The notes: generated by a model not told the origin, from the letters alone. A stretch of 64,000 bases of DNA from Hedera helix (GCA_947179155.2 OX359282.1:26956721-27020720), one strand, 5' to 3'. Positions 50,340-61,800 are shown, numbered from the stretch's first letter. Translations and numbers: made by a program.

Positions 50340-50500
50340 ACACACAAAAATACCAAACACAAACTTTTACACAAATTTCATCTTAATCATTAAAAAGTAG
50401 AGTCTAACATGCATTTTTATACCATATCCCACTTTTTAATAGTGAGATGGAGTTGATGTTTGGTGTTCGTGTTTGGTTGTTTGTGTAAGTGGACTTATTC
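50340..50500. mobile_element. Decayed foldback MITE related to 880-1,000
   Basis: CACAAAAATACCAAACACAA at the left pairs with TTGGTGTTCGTGTTTGGTTG at the right. The core ATTAAAAAGTAGAGTCTAACA and CCCACTTTTTAAT matches the core of the element at 880-1,000. Confidence 0.55.
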
Positions 50501-51031
50501 AATAATTACACAACTCCAGAAGCCTACCATCCAGCTCTGTTAACTTTGTCTAACCAGAAAGAAATGCCTGACCTTACTAAAATCAGAATTCTAATACTTA
50601 ACTTCAGTGTCACCGTTCATCAGAAACAGCTGAACGCAGTAGGAGCTCATACTCCAAATGTAGACTAAAATCCACAGCTATTCAAAACAACAAAGCAATT
50701 TTTGGAAAACTTCTCTTTTGGTCTGGAAGGGTAATCGCGTATACACTTTGTTCATTTAAGGTTCACCCCTTTTGGCAATTTTCAATGAAATACTAATTAT
50801 TTACAGAAACTAAAAAAGAACATTTATGATCTTAAATTCTGATACTAGCCCCCTAGGTAGTAAGTTTTTAAACAGGATAGCAAAATCCAATCTTTACTTT
50901 ATCATATTTTAAAACATATACGAGGCAAGCAACATGTATGAGATACAAATATAAATAATGCATATTTCTCTAGATAATTTTAAATAACAATTAGATGATG
51001 TAAATTAAGAAATCCTACCATTGACACATAC
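50501..51031 (-). other. KAE1 pseudogene intron sequence
   Basis: Starts at the GT donor 51,031-51,030 (GAGCAG then GTATGTG). No repeat is recognised; it is probably original intron DNA. Confidence 0.5.
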
Positions 51032-51319
51032 CTGCTCAATATTGTACCCAGGGGCTGGATCATTTGACAGCTCCAAAACCCCAGCAAACCGGTCCACCCA
51101 ACAGCAATATCAATTGTCTCCCCGAAAATCCGATACCTCCCTTCACTATATGCAATCACCTGTGTGTTTCCCCCACTTGCATACAACACCACAGGATCTT
51201 TCGCCCCAGTCACAATCCTCCCCATCTCAATATGAGCAACACAATGTTTCACTGCAAGTCTGCAACAATAGGCTTCTTCCACAGCTGTGAAAGCACCCGC
51301 ACAACTACCGCAGCAAAAC

Positions 51320-51709
51320 TAAATAATTTACTATAATTTTTTCCCCACTCATTTCATAAGTTACTAGTCTGAAAAACTCACTTGATCGTTTTTCAGTTTT
51401 TCTTCATTTGGGTATCACTCAAATGAGAGACCTTGATTTCCTACTTTGTTAGTAGCTAGTTCTTTATCTTCTCCACAACCACATTACAAATATTATAACT
51501 TACAGTCAAGTGAAAATTACTCTCTTTTTTCGCATATATCATTACCCACATGGCAAGTTCTATTTCACGGCTTTCGTAGAATTCGATTGCATTCTTTTCT
51601 CAAGACATCTTCTTTGAGCTATCTCTCTCTCTCTCTCTCTCACTAGAATCCCCTTCTTCCCATTACCTATTTTTACATTCAAATTTCTTTGTATTCGAGG
51701 TTAATTCTT
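51320..51709. other. Sequence upstream of the KAE1 exon A, nothing recognised
   Basis: The N-terminal KAE1 exons would be expected on the minus strand from here upward, but no MIALGFEGSANK-like sequence is visible. A (TC)n run lies at 51,620-51,640. Confidence 0.4.
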
Positions 51710-52190
51710 TCTTTTTCTTTTTTTGCTAATTTGATTTTATATTAAAAAGCAAAAAACTAAGGATATTACAATGAAGCTCAAGATATTATCCCCGCTCCTG
51801 TGAGTATAAAAACACCTAGAAAAACTAGGGAAATAATTGTCAACCCAGAAGAAACCAATATAACGTTGCAATACAACAATGGGAGGCAACAAAAACAGCA
51901 GCTAAACAAAGGTAGCCTGGGCCCTAAAATCATTTAGCATAAAACCCAGTGGACACAAACCGACCAACCAGTCCCGGACCAATCACTAGAGCAAACAAAC
52001 AGATAACCAAAAGGTTAATAAACAACCTCCCTGAAAACCCCACCAATAGCATGATCACTCCAATTCAGCATCAAGGTTACTCCAACAATGTGAAGCATAA
52101 TAGAGGGTCCTGCACGCAATCGATTTAGCTCCACCAAAGGGACCCAAACAACAATAAATTTCACACACACAAAACAGCATTTCAAACCTA
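51710..52190 (-). mobile_element. LINE 3' end, 5'-truncated
   Basis: On the minus strand the segment runs through GCCTCCCATTGTTGTATTGC, ACTCACAGGAGCGGGGATAA and CCTTAGTTTTTTGC to TTTTTAATATAAAATC and an A-rich tail GCAAAAAAAG. This is the usual ending of plant L1-type elements. No reverse transcriptase frame is kept. The 5' limit is uncertain. Confidence 0.45.
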
Positions 52191-52731
52191 CTAATTAGCA
52201 TGTGGGCACCCACAAATTACTTGCCCACTCAACTCTTTTTTCCTCTAATTTTAACTTTATAGCCCTGCATCCAGTTGGGTCTTTTAATTTTCCTTATTGC
52301 CCTTGAAGGATTTTAATAATATGTATGTTATCACAAGTTTACACAAATACATTAACAAGAACCAAAATCATACCCTCGAAACGTGATCGTTTGGTGCGGA
52401 AGAACTCGTACGGTTGAAATGCCAAACCCAAACCCAAACAGTCGTCTCCGAACTACAGAATGAGAACGGAGAACAAATTCACGATCCGTCACAATTTGGG
52501 AATTCAGTTATTATTTTCTGAGAACTGTCTCTATTTTTTTGGCTTAATCAATATCCTGTATATTGATAACTGATGATGGGATTGATCTCAGATGAACTGA
52601 GGTCGTGGGTGTTATAGGCGTAGTGGCTTAACCCACTCCCTACAAAAACTCCAACCACTCAGTCAACTTAACGTTATTATTATAACGTTATAATTATAAC
52701 GTTAAAAGACTGAGTCTCAATGGCCATCTGA
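52191..52731. other. Intergenic stretch with a small palindrome
   Basis: GC content rises at 52,370-52,480. TAACGTTATTATTATAACGT and its inverse at about 52,669-52,705 form a palindromic cluster of AACGTT. No gene recognised. Confidence 0.4.
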
Positions 52732-53165
52732 CTAACAACCAAATGGGTCGGACCCTCCATGGGCGCCCCATTTAGGAATCCAAGATCCAACAGCCCTTGA
52801 TTCATTTAACTCGGTTCCCAATAGAGTTGCCTCCAAAGGAGCCAAATGCTGCGGAGAACTAGGGTCATCATAGACATCATCATAGTCGTCATCATCTAAT
52901 AGACCCGAAGGGATAGAATCATCCATATCAATATAGTCGTACTCATATTCATACACGATGGAATAATGATCGAAAAGGACACACTTGGTAGCACAAGATA
53001 CTAGAGTGCAGACCCTCTTGTTGGAGGAGAGAGTTAGAGAGCTAGATGAAGCTACAACCACTCTAGCATTCACAAACTCGTCAGGCAAGGAATCCTTGAC
53101 CGCAACCAAAATTTTCCGTTTTGAGACCTTAAAACGCCCTAAATCAATTAATCCCTTTATGGGTT
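52732..53165 (-). other. Unidentified 145-codon open frame
   Basis: Open on the minus strand from just after a TGA at about 53,166 to the stop at 52,732. No ATG near its start. The residues include GLIDLGRFKVSKRKILVAVK, an acidic section (DDDDYDDVYDD) and an ending GSWIPKWGAHGG. The composition is less AT-driven than neighbouring chance frames, but I recognise no family and no splice sites. A transposon fragment or an exon of an unknown gene are both possible. Confidence 0.2.
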
Positions 53166-54009
53166 TTCAAGAATTTTAGTCAGTCTTGTGATATCTCAAG
53201 GAAAACCCGTATTCGAAATCGAAGAAATAAACCCTCCAAGGAAGGAGAAGTGGCTGACCAAGAGAAGGTTGAAACTCGAGAGGAAGAAAGAGAAACAGAA
53301 GAGAAAATTAGCCAATTAGAGAGACCCGAGACACTAGGGTACAAAGGGAAGAAAGGGAGGTAGAAATTTTCAAATGCCGAGGAAAAAATTAAGTACGAGC
53401 TCGAAAAGGTTAAAACTTTAGTTTGTTAGTGATGAAAAAAATGAGTTTATATTGATTGTTCTTTAAATGTAGTTGTTTGATTGAACTCTGTTGAAGTTCT
53501 TTGAATATTTCGATAGCATATAGAAATGAGTTTAAATTTAATTTGATACATCAATAATATATATGAACGGTGTTAGTATTATAACACGGAGGGTAATTTT
53601 ATTAAATACAAGTACTTCATAATGATCTTAATAAAGTCAGTGTATCAAATTTAAACTCTACAAAAATAGAATCTTAATTATCTTGAGGGCCTTTTTAAGC
53701 ACCATTCAAATGGGCTTTTCCTTTGTGATTTTCGATGGATATTGGTGAACAAGGTTCTTTATATCATCAGAAGTTGATAACTATTGACAGAACACATTCA
53801 AGTTAAGTCACACAAGATGGTCAAGCAGCACATAATCAAGTCACACAAGTTGTGACCACACATGTGACAGCAACAACAATAGTACATAAGCCTCAGCAAC
53901 AAGAGTTTCAACCATATTTCTAGGCAAGTCTGCTGCAATGCCTCAAGTATACAACTCCACCTCACAAAGACATAGCAGCATGGAAATAAATCTCACGCGT
54001 GTAATTGGT
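53166..54009. other. Intergenic stretch, nothing certain
   Basis: About 53,770-54,000 has lower AT content and repeats of CACACAAG and GTCACACAAG directly left of a copia-type LTR, so it may be the end of an older element. No gene recognised. Confidence 0.35.
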
Positions 54010-54226
54010 TGTTAGGCAGTTAGCTATCACTTGTCATTGTTAACTATAGTTAGTTTAGTAACTCAGGTTTAGCTAACCTGAGTTAGTTTGTTAGCTTACA
54101 AATTAAGCAAACTAGTGTTGTAAATAGATAGATCAGTTGTAATATTCATTTAATTGAAATATAAAGATTACATTTCTCATATAACTTCTATTATGAGCTC
54201 TCATTTCTTCATTACAAATCTTAACA
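54010..54226 (+). mobile_element. Short copia-type LTR with primer site
   Basis: 217 bp from TGTTAGGCAGTTAGC to AAATCTTAACA, including an inverted AACTCAGGTTTAGC and GCTAACCTGAGTT pair. It is followed after two bases by ATAGTATCAAAGCATTA, which is the tRNA-Met primer site TGGTATCAGAGCATTA with G-to-A changes. A gag-like start MVFPKSFAAVVSQGNN at about 54,383 stops after 24 codons. The rest of the element is not found. Confidence 0.6.
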
Positions 54227-54449
54227 TGATAGTATCAAAGCATTATACATATCCTAAAAACATATAATCTCCTTTACATTTCTTTTTTTTTCTTTTTTTT
54301 TCATAAATGATCTCGCTTCTTCATCCTGATTTTACAAATTTTCATCAAAATAATCTCAAACAAATTCTATCGCATTCAACAATGGTGTTTCCGAAAAGTT
54401 TTGCTGCAGTAGTTTCTCAAGGCAACAATCCGTTAACTTGGACGAAATT

Positions 54450-55435
54450 GAATTAGTTTGCTATGTTTATGAAATTATATATGGTCGAAAGTTCACTTTT
54501 AAACCGCTGGGTACTACAAGTAACTTTGAATAAACCACTTGTGGCTATTTGCAATTTACTCTACATGTTTTGGTACTATTTTGGTACCATTTTTTTTTAT
54601 CCCAATTTAACATTTAATGCTATTAAGTTAATTTTTATCTTAATTTATCACATATCCAAATTTATCATTTAATGTTATTAAACTATTCTGATTTAGCATT
54701 TGATTTAGTACCAATGTCTTATTACCCCAAAAGAAGTTGAAAAGTTTAGTCGTTCTTTCCACTTATATATACTAGTAGGCACACACACGCGATGCGTGCG
54801 TGTGATAGTAAATTAATTTTAAAATATATTTATTGATCTTTAAAAATATAATATGAGAGAAAATTAGGGATTTGGCTCCCTTCTATTACATCTTTTTTTT
54901 TTTAATTTTATTTGATCTTAATAATTTTGTTAGTGTCGAAAAAAAAGAGTTAATAGATAGTTTGTTGATATTAAGATCAATCGTACTAAAAATTAAAATC
55001 ATAAAAAATATTTTCACTGCTAAAAGTTTAAAAGAATTTTCAACCATTGAAATTTTGATGAAAAATTCACATGTTTATCAAATAATGAAAAAGTGTTTGA
55101 TTACTTTTATTTTTTGAACAATTATGCTATTCAATATAATAAATTAGTTTACTGGTGTTAATTTCAGTTATATTATTCAAAACAACAAAAATATGGTGTA
55201 TTGAATGAAATTGATGGAAAAGTGCAATGGAGGGATACAAGTCCGAAAAATAGATAAAGATAACAAATGTAATTTTCTCATTAAATTTTAAAAAAATTAG
55301 GTAGTTTTCTTTCCGTACCATCTGATAACTGTTCTAAAAATTAAAGGTGATGGAAATCAAAAGTACGAAAAAAGTATTCTAATTTTGAGAGATCAAATAG
55401 TCCAAAAATAATCACATTTTTGCTCTCCCTTAATA

Positions 55436-55488
<53 letters not shown>

Positions 55489-55794
55489 AGTGATTCATAG
55501 TAACCGTTTGTTATGAATCATCAATCTCATCTTTAACCGTCTATTTGTAGCTAATAATTGATTGGACAAATAGCCTGACTTTACTAAGAGTAGTGGAAGT
55601 AAAGAATTTAGTAGTGGTTCGGAAAATTATCAAAGCAACCCCTAGAAAGAATTTAAAAAATCAATTTTGAAAATAATGCATAAAATATATTTATTATAAA
55701 TTTTGCCATAGTAATTTGTTATTTCTTTTGAAAATGTTATTCAACAAATTCTTCACATTTACTAATTATTTTTGAAACAGGTTATAAAACAGGT
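54450..55794. other. AT-rich intergenic stretch
   Basis: Contains a near-perfect palindrome CACACACACGC-GATGCGTGCGTGTG at 54,780-54,804, an 81-codon plus-strand frame at 54,872-55,117 of unclear meaning, and a (TG)(TA)(GA) compound microsatellite at 55,437-55,490. Confidence 0.45.
55437..55490. repeat. Compound (TG)n(TA)n(GA)n microsatellite
   Basis: Three adjoining dinucleotide runs. Confidence 0.95.
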
Positions 55795-55934
55795 ATTATT
55801 ATTTAAATTAGGACCAAAGGCCTGATATATTATTAATTTATTATCTCAATTTATAACAAAATAATTATTATTAAGTTATTATCTCAATTAACTTCATCAA
55901 ATTTTGTATTATTCCATTTAGTAGACATGAATAT
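55795..55934. mobile_element. Left part of a foldback element interrupted by a solo LTR
   Basis: TATTATTATTTAAATTAGGACCAAAGGCCT and then TTATCTCAATTTATAAC match sequence right of the solo LTR at 61,591-61,797, where inverted copies also occur. The LTR landed in or next to this element. Confidence 0.5.
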
Positions 55935-56269
55935 TGTAAGACCCCGAATTTTATGAAATATAAAATTTAATTTTTTTTTATATATATTTTTCCTGAAACA
56001 GTAAGTGGTTAAATTGATAAAGTTAAAAGTTAAGAATGTTATGTGCAAATTTTATTATGTTGGACAATATTCGTTTTGTCGGGGAATATTCGGGTCGTAC
56101 GACGGCGCCGAAATAACTGATCATTGGTGGACCCCACAACGGAATATTTGTCGGATATAGAAAACGACAGAAATAACCTTTTTAAATAAAAATAGTCAAC
56201 GGTGTTATCACTTTTAACTGTTAAAATACCGGTGATAAAAGAATAGAATCATACGGTAATTTATGGTAT

Positions 56270-56560
56270 TTTGCTGTAGCACACGGTATTGCACAGTATC
56301 TCATATTATTGATCTGATAACGTGGTCATTGCACAGTACTCATTAATAATTGTTGTTGCACAGTATTTTGCATTATTGATTTAATAATTGTTATAACACT
56401 GTATTTCATATCATTGAGTCAATAATTGTTGGTGCACTGTATGTTAAAATTATTAAACCTAATAATTGTCACAGTAACAAATATACAGTAATTTACATTA
56501 TTAAATTAATAATGATTTGTAACGTGTTTCTTACATTATTGTTAAATTATTGTTGTAGCA
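56270..56560. repeat. Irregular repeats of a CACTGTATTTCAT...TTAATAATTGT unit
   Basis: Four or five diverged copies of a unit of about 60 bp combining GCACAGTATTT and ATTATTGATTTAATAATTGTT. The equivalent inverted block is at about 35,100-35,380. Confidence 0.6.
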
Positions 56561-57325
56561 TTATTTTATTTTATATATGTAGGACCCACATGAAGAATAA
56601 ATAAATTTAAAAAAAAAATAATTTTTACTATTTTGAATAGTAACCATGTGGACCCTCTATGGGGGCCACATGAATTATAAGCATCCAAATTTTGTTGGAA
56701 ATGGTTGGAAAAGCAGCGTGGGCGGCTGCTGTTGCTGCCCTGAATTCTTAGGTTGGCGTGCAGCACGCCAGCCACCTACCACACGCATATTGACTTCTTT
56801 TCTCCTATAAATAGCTTGCTCAGCTGAATAGAAAATCACACTTAAAACATAAAAAAATTCTATAATTATTTTATGAGTTTTTTTTTAGAATAGTAAGGTT
56901 ATCTTGAGTGTTTGAAAATCAGGAGGAGTGCATGAATTTTTCAAGTAAGTATTTTATTAAAGTGTAGAAATTGCATAAATACCTATTTCACACGGTATTC
57001 ACAAATCTTCCTTTAGAAGGCTCTTTTTTGAGTAGATTTATTTTTAAAAAGCTTTCTTTAAAAGATTTATTTTGAAATATTATTTCAAAAATTATTTTTA
57101 TAGTTATTATTGTTAGTTCCCAGAGGCACACAAGTGATCTAGAAGGGGGGGGTTGAATAGATCTCTTAAGATTTAATAGCAATTAATAAACTTAATTAAG
57201 ATTTGTTTGCACTGCGGAAAATTAGTTTGAAAGACACCCCTTATAGTTTTGTAAAACTTCTCCGTTGAGTTTAAGAATATTTAGAAGAAAGTCACTTGTT
57301 AATTAAACTAATTCACAGTCATATG

Positions 57326-57368
<43 letters not shown>

Positions 57369-58136
57369 ACAGAATGTAAATGACACCAGAGAGTTTAAAG
57401 TGGTTCGGAGACTGAATAACTCCTACTCCATTCTTCTACTACAACGAGTAGGAAATCCACTAAGGATGGTTCATACGGAACCCTTCAAACTCATTAGCCT
57501 AGAAACCCTGGTTCACTAAGAACCCTTCAAACCCAGCAGGTTTGGTTAGTTTAGTCACAAAGACAAGGACATTACTGCCCTCTTCAAGTCCAGCAGACTT
57601 GGCTCCTTTAGTCACTATAACAAGGACAACTGCCCTCTTCAAGTCCAACAGATTTGGCTCCCTGATCATTTGAAAGAGGTTGGAGTTGCTACTGAGTTAT
57701 ACTTTAAGTCCTATTGTCTTTAAACACTCAGTAGCAGGGTGTGATCATTCCTGGGATAATATTGAGTTCGGCAATGATGCTTGACTTCTTTATATGCTCA
57801 ATATCTTCTTGTGATCACCCATTGTGCTGCTAGGCTTTTGTACTTCAGCTCCTTTGGTACTTGATAACTTCTCGAGATGAACTCCTGAGATGACTGTGAT
57901 GCTCCTTTCTTTTGGTACTCAGTTGTTCCTTCTTATTATAGACAGATTATAGCTTCTCGAGATGGGCTTCTGAGATGACTGTGATGTTCCTTCCTTTTGG
58001 TACTCAGTTGCTACAATGTATGTATCAAGTTGGCGTTTAAGCTTCTCTCTTCCATGTGCCTAGCAGCTCTGAACACTTCTTCTGTAATAGAGTTATTTAT
58101 CTCTATGTCTTTCTTAATTCAGTGTTAGTGTTCTGA

Positions 58137-59405
58137 TGGATCGTAGAGTTCTTTAGCATAATCATTCTCTGTTTCACTCTACGATCGGTTGTTGTCTTCT
58201 ATCATTTCTTTTGTATATTTTTTTTCAACTGCAACAACAACTGACTTTTGTTTGTTATGTAAGCCTTTATAACTCTGAGCAAATTTTACCGTTGAAAGAA
58301 ATCTCGTTGGTTTCCTTTGGCTTTGTGCAGATCTTTTAATATCTTCGATGTTGACTTTCTTGCCGCTTGTGCCAGTGCTTTTCCCTTTTCTGACATGTTC
58401 TGATATATTGACTTGTAGCTCAGCTCTCTCTGACTTTATAGCCGTTGTACTCCCAGAGTTGTTCAGCAAGGATTATTATTTCCTTTAATTAATCTTCTGA
58501 TTCATCAATAAATACCTTCCTTGACTTTTAGAACCAACTGTTCTGATGCATTCAGAGATGTCCCATAGGTCTGACTTTATTCACCATTTTCCTGAGCAGT
58601 GGGTCCTGACTTATAGTCGTTTGGGCACAACGTCTACTACGACTCTGACATGCATCTGTATCTCAACAGTACTTAATCTTTCTTTAATCTGGGCGAGGAG
58701 TATTTTCTTTTCTCTTGCACCATATAGCCGTTCTGTTAGTCTACTTTGTTTCTGCGAATTCAGCTTCATGAATGTTACTTGAGGTATGTCAAGTGAAACG
58801 TTGAGTTAGAACGATCTTTTCTCTAACTCTGCGACCTTGTTGCTCTGGTCAGATCGTAGAGTTTGTGCTTGCAATGCTTTGCTTTGATTTCGTTCTACGA
58901 TCTTGTAGGTTTGATCAAATCGTATAGTTAGTTATCTGTAGTGCTTCTTAGTGGAATCGTTGAGTTGCAGTCAGTGTTGCTTCATCCTTTAATTCTACTC
59001 AACGATTGTTCCATGTGTACAGCAATCTTCTGTATTGCCTTGTCATTCTGTTCCACTCTACGACTTCTTCTATCTGTGCAAAATTCCAGTTCTTGTAATC
59101 TTGTTCATCAAGTTTACTCTACGATTTTGCTAGAGAGTGTGTATCGTAGAGTTCTTCTCTGGTTCAGTGTTATCTGCAGGCTAGCTTGGCTGTCTGTTCG
59201 ACGATCGTAGAGTTCAGCTCTACGATTTGTACTTCAACAGTTCTTTAACTTTACTTGTATAACCTGTAGACTTCTTGCACATCTGACTCTCTTTGATGAT
59301 CGTAGAGTTATCCTGGTAAGGAGTCGTAGAGTTAACTCTACAATTTATACAGAATCGTTGAGTCTTCTTTGAAAGAAATCGCAGTGTCCGTTCTACGATC
59401 GTATA
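58137..59405. repeat. Array of ATCGTAGAG / CTCTACGAT motifs in both orientations
   Basis: At least 15 occurrences of ATCGTAGAGTT, its complement, or one-base variants (ATCGTTGAGTT, CTACTCAACGAT) in 1.27 kb, for example at 58,140, 58,176, 58,853, 58,893, 58,955, 59,116, 59,142, 59,202, 59,298, 59,323 and 59,391. Some pairs form perfect hairpins, such as ATCGTAGAG-TTCAG-CTCTACGAT at 59,204-59,226. The spacer sequences are unrelated. A single related site occurs at about 31,925 in the homologous LTR. Confidence 0.85.
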
Positions 59406-59940
59406 GACTGATCAACCTAACAGATTTGATCTTTTCTAACTAAGTCCTTTCTTACATTATTACATCATTACATATTGAAAGGACTTTTACAGACTTTGAC
59501 ATACACAAATACATCAATGATTCATTCTTATGCTACTCTGCTAATATCATACGTCTTTTATGCAGAGTGACTTCTATTGAAAGATCAACTTAACATTTCT
59601 GATCTTTAAAATCTAAGTCCTTTGTACACATATATCTAAAAAGGACTTTACAACATTTTAATCTGATAACTTTCATTCTTTTTAATAAGCAGCAGATAGT
59701 TTATAACAAGATCATATTTGAGCTATACAAGTGTGTGCACATCACAGTATTTAAGATAGATAATATATATCATACACCCACAACAATGTAAGCACATAAT
59801 TAGATTAACATATAATCACTTTGTCAAATAACCTTTTAAACACTTTTAGACAAGCTGTGCACATAAACAAGTAAGCACATAATTATATTTTGAACATCTA
59901 CGCACTTTTTCAGATACACATTATATATCAATCATGACAA

Positions 59941-60092
59941 TCAATCATGTAAGCACATAAACACTTTCAGAGTATCTAAGCACATAATCAGTTGAGCACA
60001 TAAGCACATTAACACATATAATCAATCATGTAAGCACATAAACACTTTCAGAGTATCTAAGCACATAATCAATTGAGCACATAAGCACATTA
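59941..60092. repeat. Tandem duplication of about 78 bp
   Basis: Two near-identical units starting CAATCATGTAAGCACATAAA and including ACTTTCAGAGTATCTAAGCA. The wider 59,780-60,135 stretch is full of (T)AAGCACAT(A)A repeats. Confidence 0.9.
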
Positions 60093-61590
60093 TAAAATTA
60101 CTTTGTCAAATAACCATATAAGCACATTTAGCCCAGTCCTTTTTGCACAACAGTCATCATCATCAAATCAAACAACATTCAACAATTATTTTACACTATA
60201 AAAATTTATATTATATAAATAATTTTGATAGTTCATAATATATGAGTTATCATACACTTTGAAATTTATATGTGGTAATTACTAATTATATTATAAATAT
60301 ATAAGTTGATCAACCTCATTTTTATCAATATCCAGTCACGTGAGAAGGTAAGGGGTGTCATTTTTTTCATCATCATAAATGGTATTATTTTCTTGCTTGT
60401 AAATGATACCATCTTTTTTATCTTCCATTATTCAAACTTACCACGGTAAAGGATATTATTTTTTTTATACTCTTAAACTTACTATGGTAAGTATTATTCA
60501 GTAAAACTTTTGAAATGATTATATGTTCCTTAATAGTTTACACTTCATTTAATGTCATTTCAATTGCTCATTCCTATTTACGTGAACCTTTCTATTGAAC
60601 TGTAACCGTTATTCTGAATTGTGGATCTTGAATATCATTTTTGAATTTCACTCCACATCATGTTGACAATTTAGATATTATTTAAATCTGCACAAAGTAA
60701 AATTATAAGTTTTCGATATTTATTGTTTACCCTGTTTCTTCTGTTTATTGTTAATATCTCTGTTATGATTCTAAAAATCAAGAATTAAATTGTTGTGGAT
60801 ATTTGTGGTCTGTGGCACAGATTGAATAAAGATGTTGATAGGTTAAAGGCGATATATTTGATGATGTATATTTTAAGGCACGTGGTGAATGTTCTCTTTG
60901 GCCTAGGGCAAAGATGAACTACTGTTTGGTATAATTATGACCAAATGCTGTAGACTGGTATAATCATGACCGGTAGTGTTATATTGAATATCTTTGACCC
61001 GTAGTGCAAAGATGAATTGTTGACTTGCATGATTATGACCAGGAACTGTGAAATTGTACTATCATGGCCAGTGGTGTTTCAGATGATAAAAGTTGATGAT
61101 GTTTTTCTTAAAAAGAGACGCGAGTGGACATCATGGTCCATATGATTTTTCTAATGGTTGTTATTTTGCTACAGTTATTGATCTTAACCTTGTTTAAAAA
61201 CTTAACTGCAGTTGTTGAATTAAAACTTGTTGTTTAAATTATTCTATAAAAAACTCAACTGTTGAAGGCTAATGATAATTTATTTGTCATTATCTTAGTC
61301 ATGATATTTTTTACTGGGCTATTTGAGCTCACCTTTTCCTTTTGTTCCATTATTTTTTAACAGGAGATGATAAAGTAGTTGGGTCTAGTCAGGGGATGGA
61401 GTGATGGTCCGAGTTGTAGCTGTATTAGTCTTTATAAGTTATAAAATAGTGTGACAATAATAATGAAGACATAGTTGTGTATTCTTTTGAATACTGTACG
61501 GTGATACGTTGTACGTTGTATTGTAATAGTTGTTATGTATTTTGACAACTCAAGTTTAGACTGTGTGGACCCAGATTTAAGGGTGTCACA

Positions 61591-61800
61591 AATATTATTA
61601 TGCTATTATTAGAACCAAATGCCATTATTATTATTAATTTATTATCTCAATTTATAATAAATGATTATTATTATTAAGTTATTATCTCAATTAACTTCAT
61701 CAAATTTAATAACAAAATTAATTGAGATAATAACTTAATAAAAATTATTTATTATAAACTGAGATAATATATAAGGCCTTTAGTCCTAATAATAAATATG
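61591..61800. mobile_element. Foldback element right of the solo LTR
   Basis: TTATCTCAATTTATAATAAA with TTAAGTTATTATCTCAATTA pairs with the inverted TTAATTGAGATAATAACTTAA and TTTATTATAAACTGAGATAA, giving a hairpin of about 190 bp with outer CTATTATTAGAACC and GGCCTTTAGTCCTAATAATA. Related to the debris at 55,795-55,934. Confidence 0.65.

Larger units (their letters stand above)
37678..51319 (-). pseudogene. KAE1: KAE1/OSGEP pseudogene (tRNA threonylcarbamoyladenosine synthase)
   Basis: KAE1 is the catalytic ASKHA-fold subunit of KEOPS, which makes t6A37 on ANN-decoding tRNAs. Three exons remain. Exon A (51,319-51,032) covers VVVRVLSQLWKKPIVA, the metal-binding HCVAHIEMGR, SGGNTQVIAYSEGRYR and IFGETIDIAVG. 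Exon B (38,587-38,432) has KGMDVTFSGILSYIE and NNECTPADLCYSLQ. Exon C (38,029-37,678) has TVFAMLVEITERAMAHCDKK, VLIVGDVGCNE, ERGENLFATNDRYCID and ESTFTQCFKT, stop at 37,678-37,680. About the first 90-100 residues are not found. Lesions: an 8-base insertion at 51,253-51,260, a 7-base deletion at 51,096/51,097, a nonsense TAA at 37,922-37,924 and a 4-base insertion at about 37,914-37,920. Exon B ends CAG then GC, not GT. Retained introns show it is a gene duplicate rather than a processed copy. Confidence 0.93.
57111..60184 (-). mobile_element. Solo LTR (3,074 bp) nested in another solo LTR
   Basis: Starts TGTTAGTTCCCAGAGGCACA and ends CAACATTCAACA, with perfect target duplications ATTAT at 57,106-57,110 and 60,185-60,189. 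Orientation is inferred from the homologous LTR at 31,188, whose primer site is known. It contains (AT)n at 57,329-57,365, about 60-bp repeats at 57,500-57,665 (CTCTTCAAGTCCA(G/A)CAGA(C/T)TTGG), a 95-bp duplication at 57,865-58,020 and the ATCGTAGAG motif array. A 96-codon minus-strand frame at 58,179-58,469 is not a known protein. Confidence 0.92.
55935..61590 (+). mobile_element. Solo LTR (5,656 bp including a nested solo LTR)
   Basis: Starts TGTAAGACCCCGAATTTTAT, ends AGGGTGTCACA, with perfect target duplications AATAT at 55,930-55,934 and 61,591-61,595. It is the same family as the inverted solo LTR at 32,509-35,697: shared CGTCGTA/TACGACGGCGCCGAAATAAC, GGGGAATATTC, TTGACCCGTAGTGCAAAGATG and GGGCTATTTGAGCTCACC. 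TATAAATA at 56,806-56,813. Without the nested element it is about 2.58 kb. No internal retrotransposon genes. Confidence 0.93.

Noticed and set aside
51021..51336. Plus-strand Pro/Ser-rich frames
   Set aside because: Antisense to KAE1 exon A.
54872..55117. Possible hAT transposase C-terminal remnant
   Set aside because: A vague resemblance of LKIKIIKN to the hAT dimerisation region, but too short and AT-driven to support.
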